Assembly (NCBI GenBank): GCA_022559845.1 | Contig: CM040123.1 | Span: 315,933,933-315,997,932 of the forward strand | Source: Amorphophallus konjac | Lineage: Eukaryota; Streptophyta; Magnoliopsida; Alismatales; Araceae | Length of the DNA stretch: 64,000 bases | Reading direction: 5' to 3' | Shown here: piece after piece, positions 57,520-64,000 of the stretch | How positions within the stretch are numbered: the first letter of the stretch is position 1 | Layout: each line of letters starts with the position of its first letter | Notes under the pieces: generated by a model | What the model was told of the DNA's origin: nothing | What the model saw: the letters and a program-made list of their open reading frames with translations, nothing else | Databases searched by the model: none | Position numbers and translations under genes: made by a program

Positions 57520-57549
57520 TGATGGGCCTTAGTCTTCCTTGGTGGCGAC
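57520..57549 (-). other. Last bases of the Tat 5' leader
   Basis: Only 30 bases remain upstream of the gag ATG before chromovirus-family LTR sequence starts at 57550. The Tat primer site and 5' LTR are therefore displaced beyond the window or lost. Confidence 0.6.
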
Positions 57550-57660
57550 TGTAGCAACCCTAATAAATGAATAATTGAAATGAATTAAAACATATATATT
57601 ACAGAAGTAATATATAAAAGGAATAGGGTTAATTGGACGAAGTAAAGCAAAATTAAAAAT

Positions 57661-59165
57661 AACGCCTCTTATTAAGGCGTTAATTTATAAATAAACGCCT
57701 CTATCCATGGCGTGACTAAAGAAAGGACGCCCACATATGCAGTCGCCAGTTCTCATACGACCAAATGGGTAAGTAAAAGAAACGCCCCTATCTTGGGCGT
57801 GTTTTAAAACACGAAACGCCCTTTGTCAAGGCGCTTTTTAAGAAACGCCCTAAAGTAAGGCGTCAATTAAAGAATAGACGCCCTGACCAAAGTCGTTAAT
57901 TCAGTTCGAGAACCGATCGAACCCAGAACTTATCCAAGGAAAGATTAACCTAATCTAGAAAGTGTCTATTAGAGTAAGGACTCTATTAAGGATATATTAC
58001 CCTCAATCAAACACTACTCTTGTTAGGACTTCAAAATCCTATAAATAACATGTTCGATCGAACCCTAAAACCCATTTGATCGAACGTCTGCTGCTAGGTA
58101 CGTGAAGAACAAACTATTCCTTTGATCTCTGCTTTGCCTACACGAAGAACTAATGATTCTTCACTCTCTTTTCTTCTTACAGGTTGAGGAAGCCTAGACA
58201 TCGTGAAGAACAAGGGTAAGTTCTTCTAAACTTCCATCTTCAGCCAAGCTTATGAAGAAATTTCTAATATCTCTTCATATTCCTCTGTAGGAAAACTCTA
58301 GGGATCGACCAAAGAACAAAGGTTCTCTGCCTACTGCTGATTCAGTTTATCCTTATCAACGTCTTCACGTGTCTGTCACCTTCAAATCCATTGTTAAGGT
58401 AGGATTTTCTCAAGTTATTGTAGCCCAAATAAGAATTAATGCAAGATATCTATACATACGTATATGAGCATGGCATGCATACTGTTTATAAGGTTTTATT
58501 ACGTTTTCTGCAAAATTTTGAAAGAAACGCCCTTGATTAGGGCGCTAATTTAAAAGAAACGACCATGCTAGTGGTCGTCAATTTAATATTTGACGCCCTC
58601 TACGCAGGCGTTAATTTCATAAGAATCGCATGTGATTAATAATTGATCCTGTTTAAAAATTACAATACATATGAAATATTGATTTTTAATATCTTGCATG
58701 ACTCTGTGAATTCCTGTTAAATTTTACTGCCATGAGATGTCTCCTGTCTCTCGAAATATTATTTATTAAAATATCGTAAATCCCTTGAAATTCACGACTT
58801 GGACAAAGTCGTTTTCCATATTCTAACGCCCCAGTACAAGGCGTGAATCTGAAAAGTAACGCCCCTTCCTAGGGCGTGTATCTGTTAAAATCCTGAAATT
58901 CACATATTCTGTAAAATGGAATTAGAAAGTAACGCCCCTTCCAAGGGCGCGTTTTTGATAAATTTCTGAGAATAATTATATCCTGTCGAATATGTAAATG
59001 ATGAGACGCCTGCCTCTGCAGTCGTCAACTTTGAAGAAATGCCCCCAGGAAAGGCGTGTTTTTGATAAATTAATGAAATAATGGAAATTCTGCAAATTGG
59101 CAATACATGTAAACGCCCTTCTGTTAGGCGTTAATTATTCAATACACGACTTTACTTAAGTCGTT
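57661..59165. repeat. AACGCCC-N7-GGGCGTT inverted-repeat array, about 33-bp spacing
   Basis: About 18 units of 20-22 nt start at 57661, 57694, 57726, 57781, 57815, 57844, 57877, then 58526, 58558, 58592, 58793, 58825, 58858, 58931, 59004, 59038, 59112 and 59145. Neighbours are mostly 32-34 bp apart, and three gaps are 73-74 bp. Most units are AACGCCC or GACGCCC, seven bases, then GGGCGTN or AGGCGTN. Units at 58558, 58793 and 59145 have changed arms that still pair (ACGACC/GGTCGT, ACGACTT/AAGTCGT). Confidence 0.88.
58039..58047 (+). promoter_or_regulatory. TATA box of the chromovirus-family LTR
   Basis: CTATAAATA about 490 bp into the LTR, just after the first inverted-repeat cluster, on the plus strand. 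It recurs in the partial copies (near 61129 plus and 61349 minus). Confidence 0.55.
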
Positions 59166-60639
59166 ATTTTACTGTAAACTGATTTTATCCTGATTCTATT
59201 ACCGATGGTTTATATATTATACATATATATATATATATCGGCACTATTCTCCACTCCGTGAGTATAGTCCCACTTTTCACGGCGTTTTATCGATCACACT
59301 CAATTCTCATTGACATACAAGCTCTCCATTGGACATTCCGTTCCTTTGGACTAGCGAGTTAGTCATAGAGACCTCCGTAAGACTCCTCGTAGCCTTGGAT
59401 TCCCTCAAGGCCGACTGAGCTGGTTGTACCCTAAAAATCCATTACACGATCCTTGCCATGTCAATCTAAAGAAACATGGTATACCGGCCCTTATGATTAT
59501 ACAAAGAGTATATCATAAGAAATTCTTGATGGGATGATGATATCATGCCATATCGTGTCATTCTTGTAAACCCCAATTCTATGATAAGAATGAGGGTATC
59601 TTGCTTGATCTAATGTTCATGTGGACCTCAATTCTATATAAAGAATGTCCATATTGATTTGTCATGGTACCTAAGTTAAGGGAACCATATTCTACCTAGT
59701 TTTATCGAACTCGTGATTATACCGTTATTATCGCCATTCTATGTCCTTTGTCATATTTTGGACTCTATTCTATCAAAGTTGTCATACGTATCTACAAGCT
59801 TGATTATTGAAATTCTATATTGGCTATATAAACAAGAGTGGATGTCAAAACACATGATAAATGCCTGCGCATATAGGGCCCGATCTGATCCTGGGAGGAG
59901 CACCCGAAAGTACTTGTGCCCATGGGAGTTAAAATGATAAGGTATCTGGCATTATACCGAGTACTTGACTTGCTTGATTGGACATTCCACACACATCTTG
60001 TACTTGACTCGTACTTGACATGAAATGAAATGCGTGGCCCGAAAAAGGGTAATTTACTTGCTTGATACATGATAGCCAAAGTTCTTGACATGACTTGTTA
60101 AATGTACTTGCTTGAATATCTCGAATAAACTTGTTATCTTGTTGGAAGTTCATGACTAAGTTCATCTTATTTTCTTGATATTACATTCTCTCTATCTTGT
60201 CGTTTCATGCGAGCATGCATAGCTTTATTGCATCCATGAAAATGTAATTACTTAAACCACTTGCTAGTACTTGAGATATAATTTCCTACTGAGCGTTCGC
60301 TCATTCCGTTTGTCCCTTTTTACTTTTCAGGTAAGTCCGACGACGATAGAAGTCAATCGGATGGGAATGGTTAAGAGTGAAAGTGATAGAGCTTCTACAA
60401 GTGTCGTCTAGTCTTTTCCATAGTTTCTTGAGTCAACTATGTATTCTTTTCCTTTTTATTTAACAGAGTATTGGATTTGTAATAGTCTATCCATTATGAA
60501 ATAAAGGATTGGGTTATCTTGCTATTTTGCGCATCTCTGTCTTTGTGTCGAATACATGACCACTCTGATTGACATGATTGATATAGACACGTCGCGCATC
60601 TCCGGGTATCTTCCGCGCTCGGGACGTGACAGTCGTTGG

Positions 60640-61253
60640 TGTAGCAACCCTAATAAATGAATAATTGAAATGAATTAAAACATATATATTACAGAAGTAA
60701 TATATAAAAGGAATAGGGTTAATTGGACGAAGTAAAGCAAAATTAAAAATAACGCCTCTTATTAAGGCGTTAATTTATAAATAAACGCCTCTATCCATGG
60801 CGTGACTAAAGAAAGGACGCCCACATATGCGGTCGTCAGTTCTCATACGACCAAATGGGTAAGTAAAAGAAACGCCCCTATCTTGGGCGTGTTTTAAAAC
60901 ACGAAACGCCCTTTTTCAAGGCGCTTTTTAAGAAACGCCCTAAAGTAAGGCGTCAATTAAAGAATAGACGCCCTGACCAAAGTCGTTAATTCAGTTCGAG
61001 AACCGATCGAACCCAGAACTTATCCAAGGAAAGATTAACCTAATCTAGTAAGTGTCTATTAGAGTAAGGACTCTATTAAGGATATATTACCCTCAATCAA
61101 ACACTACTCTTGTTAGGACTTCAAAATCCTATAAATAACATGTTCGATCGAACCCTAAAACCCATTTGCTCGAACGTCTGCTGCTAGGTACGTGAAGAAC
61201 AAACTATTCCTTTGATCTCTGCTTTGCCTACACGAAGAACTAATGATTCTTCA
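60640..61253 (+). mobile_element. Partial second chromovirus-family LTR, plus orientation
   Basis: It matches the first 614 bases of the LTR at 57550 with few substitutions and starts eight bases (GTCGTTGG) after that LTR ends. It stops mid-LTR at GATTCTTCA. Its first 576 bases form one arm of a large inverted repeat with 61263-61838. Confidence 0.8.
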
Positions 61254-61262
61254 AGCCAGAAC

Positions 61263-61838
61263 TCAAAGGAATAGTTTGTTCTTCACGTACCTAGCAGCAG
61301 ACGTTCGATCAAATGGGTTTTAGGGTTCGATCGAACATGTTATTTATAGGATTTTGAAGTCCTAACAAGAGTAGTGTTTGATTGAGGGTAATATATCCTT
61401 AATAGAGTCCTTACTCTAATAGACACTTACTAGATTAGGTTAATCTTTCCTTGGATAAGTTCTGGGTTCGATCGGTTCTCGAACTGAATTAACGACTTTG
61501 GTCAGGGCGTCTATTCTTTAATTGACGCCTTACTTTAGGGCGTTTCTTAAAAAGCGCCTTGAAAAAGGGCGTTTCGTGTTTTAAAACACGCCCAAGATAG
61601 GGGCGTTTCTTTTACTTACCCATTTGGTCGTATGAGAACTGACGACCGCATATGTGGGCGTCCTTTCTTTAGTCACGCCATGGATAGAGGCGTTTATTTA
61701 TAAATTAACGCCTTAATAAGAGGCGTTATTTTTAATTTTGCTTTACTTCGTCCAATTAACCCTATTCCTTTTATATATTACTTCTGTAATATATATGTTT
61801 TAATTCATTTCAATTATTCATTTATTAGGGTTGCTACA
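61263..61838 (-). repeat. Truncated 3' LTR of the minus-strand chromovirus
   Basis: The minus strand starts TGTAGCAACCC at 61838, immediately after the polypurine tract, as a 3' LTR should. Only 576 of about 3080 bases are present before the palindrome centre. Confidence 0.8.
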
Positions 61839-61857
61839 CCCTCCCCCACTTAAAAAG
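61839..61857 (-). promoter_or_regulatory. Polypurine tract of the chromovirus
   Basis: The minus strand reads CTTTTTAAGTGGGGGAGGG directly before the LTR start. It primes plus-strand synthesis. Confidence 0.8.
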
Positions 61858-61921
61858 AATTTGGTCCCCAAATTCAATATATATATAATTATACACGCGG
61901 AGAGTGTAGGACATATACCTC

Positions 61922-64000
61922 TTAGAATAACTCGGGAAATCGTTTCTTCATAGATTCCTCGGTCTCCCATGTCGCTTCGCGTTCAGGATTCTTATTCCAT
62001 TGCACCTTGATCATGGGAATAACCTTATTCCTTAGAGCTCGTATTTCTCGATCTAATATCTTCAAGGGCCTCTGTTCATATGTGAGATCTTTCTGGATCA
62101 CCAGATCTCCATGCTCAATAATATGTGACGGATCGTGCACATACTTCTTCAATATAGATATGTGAAATACATTGTGTACCTCGGACAACTGAGGAGGCAA
62201 CGCGATGCGATAAGCAACCTCGCCAACTCTTTCGAGTACCTCAAATGGTCCGATGAATCTTGGCGTAAGCTTGCCCTTAACACCAAATCTTCGTATGCCA
62301 CGTCCAGGGGATATTTTAAGAAATACATGATCTCCGATTTGGAATTCAAGATCTCTTCTTCTTGTATCTGCATAAGTCTTTTGTCTGGTCTGAGCAACTT
62401 GTAATCTTTCTCTGATTACCTGTATCTTCTCAGTTGTATCCCTTACCATGTCTGGACCTAATAGTTGTTTCTCTCCAACTTCGTTCCAACATATGGGAGA
62501 TCGGCAACTCCTTCCGTATAAGGCTTCGAAAGGTGCCATTTGGATACTAGCTTGGTAGCTATTATTATATGCAAATTCAACTAAAGGTAAGTGGTCATGC
62601 CAGCTTCCTCCAAAGTCAATAATGCATGCTCTCAGCATATCTTCAACAACTTGATTAGTTCGCTCGGTCTGACCATCCGTTTGTGGGTGAAAAGCAGTAC
62701 TAAAGTTGAGCCTTGTCCCCAACGAATGTTGTAATCCCTTCCAAAAATGAGAAGTAAAATGGGGATCCCTATCAGACACGATTGAGACAGGAATTCCATG
62801 TATCCTGACTATTTCTTTAATGTATAGTGCAGCTAGCACATCAATCGACCATCGGCTTTTGATTGGCAAGAAATGTGCCGATTTAGTCAATCGGTCAATG
62901 ATAACCCAGATTCCATCATGTCCTCCTTTAGATTTAGACAAACCCATGATGAAGTCCATACCAATATCCTCCCATTTCCACTTAGGAATATCTAGAGGAT
63001 GTAGCTTTCCCGCAGGTTTTTGGTGTTCCGCCTTGACCTGTTGGCATGTGAGACAGCGTGATACATAGTCCGCTATTTCTCTTTTCATATTGGGCCACCA
63101 AAAGTTCCTCTTTACATCTTGGTACATTTTAGTTGATCCAGGATGAATAGTGTATCTTGATCTGTGAGCTTCATCTAAGATCTTCTTCTTTAATTCCGGA
63201 CAATCGGGTATACAAGTTCTATCTTTGAACAATAATCTTCCATCAGAAGTTAGTTGAAAATCAGATTGTCCTTCTAATCTGCCTTTGATTTCTATTAACA
63301 TAGGATCATCATCCTGAAGTGTTTGTATCTCAGATAACAAATCTGACTGTATGCTTACATGGGATAGTGTGACAAATTTGGATTCCGTGTCCAAGCTTAT
63401 ATTGAGCTCGGAGAATTGTTCAAGTAACCTCCATTCTTGTATCATACAATTTGCTATCTTTGCTCTCGGCTTTCGACTAAGGGCATCAGCCACATAATTA
63501 CCCTTTCCGGGATGGTATTGTATACTGAAGTCGAAGTCCTTGAGATATTCTAGCCAACGTCTTTGTCTCATGTTCAGCTCCTTTTGTGAAAATAGATATT
63601 TGAGACTTTTGTGATCGGAGTATACAGTAAACTGTACCCCATAGAGATAGTGTCTCCATATCTTTAGGGCAAATACTACCGCGGCCAATTCCAAGTCATG
63701 GACGGGGTAATTCTCCTCATGCTTCTTCAGTTGACGAGAAGAGTATGCTATGACCTTCCCATGTTGCATTAGAACACATCCGAGGCCAATGCCAGAAGCA
63801 TCAGTGTAGACCTCAAATTTCTCTCCTTCAATTGGTAGGGCTAAGACCGGAGCTGTGGTGAGATGATCCTTGAGAGTTTGGAAACTGCTTTCACATTCCT
63901 CACTCCATTCATATCGGATCTCCTTACGAGTTAATCTTGTAAGTGGTACGGCGATCTTAGAGAAATCTTTGATAAATCGCCGATAATAGCCTGCAAGACC
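61922..64000 (-). CDS. pol: Chromovirus (Tekay/Del-like) pol: RT end, RNase H, integrase, chromodomain; partial
   Basis: The frame is open from the right edge of the window (64000) to TAA 61922-61924 with no stop. It begins in the RT thumb ([17 protein letters not shown]) and continues through RNase H ([14 protein letters not shown] first Asp; [16 protein letters not shown]lu; [12 protein letters not shown]sp). Integrase follows. Numbering from the internal Met at 63769, the zinc site is H202, H209, C239 and C242 (CLTC), and the catalytic residues are D272 (GMDFIMGL), D333 (VSDRDPHF) and E369 ([13 protein letters not shown]). [20 protein letters not shown] is the GPY/F module, and the last 50 residues ([20 protein letters not shown]) form a chromodomain, which in chromoviruses targets integration to marked chromatin. 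It is the only intact pol frame in the window. The minus-strand 3' LTR is 61263-61838. Confidence 0.92.
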   Translation of the reverse strand, partial: GLAGYYRRFIKDFSKIAVPLTRLTRKEIRYEWSEECESSFQTLKDHLTTAPVLALPIEGEKFEVYTDASGIGLGCVLMQHGKVIAYSSRQLKKHEENYPVHDLELAAVVFALKIWRHYLYGVQFTVYSDHKSLKYLFSQKELNMRQRRWLEYLKDFDFSIQYHPGKGNYVADALSRKPRAKIANCMIQEWRLLEQFSELNISLDTESKFVTLSHVSIQSDLLSEIQTLQDDDPMLIEIKGRLEGQSDFQLTSDGRLLFKDRTCIPDCPELKKKILDEAHRSRYTIHPGSTKMYQDVKRNFWWPNMKREIADYVSRCLTCQQVKAEHQKPAGKLHPLDIPKWKWEDIGMDFIMGLSKSKGGHDGIWVIIDRLTKSAHFLPIKSRWSIDVLAALYIKEIVRIHGIPVSIVSDRDPHFTSHFWKGLQHSLGTRLNFSTAFHPQTDGQTERTNQVVEDMLRACIIDFGGSWHDHLPLVEFAYNNSYQASIQMAPFEALYGRSCRSPICWNEVGEKQLLGPDMVRDTTEKIQVIRERLQVAQTRQKTYADTRRRDLEFQIGDHVFLKISPGRGIRRFGVKGKLTPRFIGPFEVLERVGEVAYRIALPPQLSEVHNVFHISILKKYVHDPSHIIEHGDLVIQKDLTYEQRPLKILDREIRALRNKVIPMIKVQWNKNPEREATWETEESMKKRFPELF

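Larger units (their letters stand above)
10152..57549 (-). mobile_element. Giant Tat (Ogre/Retand-like) gypsy element, nested and 5'-LTR-less
   Basis: Read right to left: gag (57519), protease, linker, RT-RNase H, a second (archaeal-type) RNase H, integrase (ends 39475), minisatellites, an antisense PMD gene, polypurine tract and 3' LTR (10152-12154). Dual RNase H, a large 3' region with tandem repeats and an extra ORF are Tat traits. Three complete elements sit inside (12968-23830, 26815-34179, 44450-54135). Subtracting them and one copy of each target duplication leaves about 19.5 kb, so with a 5' LTR the intact element was roughly 21.5 kb. The 5' LTR and primer site are cut off at 57549/57550 by chromovirus-family sequence. 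All main frames carry in-frame stops, so the copy is dead as an autonomous element. Confidence 0.8.
57550..60631 (+). mobile_element. Complete chromovirus-family LTR, plus orientation
   Basis: Starts TGTAGCAACCC and ends GACGTGACA, 3082 bp. Its start matches the LTR at 61838 that directly follows the polypurine tract of the minus-strand chromovirus, so it belongs to that family. No primer site or polypurine tract adjoins it, so it is a solo LTR or a rearranged copy. A TATA box is at 58039-58047, a GAAATAAAGG poly(A)-signal-like site is near 60500, and two clusters of 21-nt inverted repeats are inside. Flanking 5-mers (GCGAC left, GTCGT right) do not match, so no target duplication was found. 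Confidence 0.75.
60640..61838. repeat. Near-perfect palindrome, 576-bp arms with 47-bp spacer
   Basis: Arms 60640-61215 and 61263-61838 have equal length and are almost identical when inverted. They share variants that the LTR at 57550 lacks (GCGGTCGTC, CCCTTTTTCAAGG, CTAGTAAGTG); one site near 61170 differs between the arms. Both arms are the LTR start, head to head. Confidence 0.9.

Overview
This is a plant nuclear window made almost entirely of nested LTR retrotransposons. I found no convincing host gene, tRNA, rRNA or CRISPR array. Evidence for a plant: Ty3/gypsy Tat (Ogre/Retand-like) and chromodomain (Tekay/Del-like) elements, Sirevirus-type Ty1/copia elements, initiator-Met-tRNA primer sites, plant-type TATA boxes and introns, and a plant mobile domain (PMD). 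It looks like intergenic heterochromatin of a large-genome flowering plant.

Layout. 1-32 is the end of a chromovirus-family LTR. 33-2623 is a minus-strand Tat/Athila-like LTR (about 880-2623) plus its leader. It truncates a plus-strand gag-only Sirevirus relative (gag 2624-3676, long non-coding 3' region, LTR from 5884 to about 8560). 8561-10151 is unassigned GC-motif-rich repeat. From 10152 to 57549 lies one giant minus-strand Tat element: 3' LTR 10152-12154, an antisense (plus-strand) intron-containing PMD gene, minisatellites at 36.5-39.5 kb, then integrase, two RNase H domains, RT, protease and gag reading right to left. It is split by three complete minus-strand elements with matching LTRs, perfect 5-bp target duplications and primer sites: a gag-only Sirevirus (12968-23830, CTTTT), a gag-only gypsy (26815-34179, GGACT) and a non-coding LARD-like element (44450-54135, AAAAT). 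Without them the Tat remainder is about 19.5 kb plus a 5' LTR that is not in view. At 57550 the Tat leader is cut by chromovirus-family sequence: a complete plus-strand LTR (57550-60631), a partial second LTR, a 576-bp inverted LTR copy, and a minus-strand chromovirus pol running off the right edge (61922-64000).

How the parts work together. The Tat element encodes its replication proteins on the minus strand. On the opposite strand, between pol and the 3' LTR, it carries a gene with its own TATA box, CT-rich 5' UTR, 5' UTR intron and coding introns. Gag-only elements have primer sites and polypurine tracts but no enzymes, so they presumably depended on autonomous relatives. Coding regions are broken mainly by in-frame stops that C-to-T or G-to-A transitions explain, as expected for methylated, silenced repeats.

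Most unusual signal. Three different LTR families (522-2412; 46624-46931 and its copy near 52930; 57661-59165 and its copies) each carry arrays of 19-22-nt inverted repeats spaced about 31-33 bp apart, close to three DNA helical turns. Several copies have compensatory changes in both arms. A fourth family (the Sirevirus LTRs) carries large arrays of shorter motifs. These arrays, together with the antisense PMD gene, are the best candidates for an undescribed regulatory or anti-silencing system.
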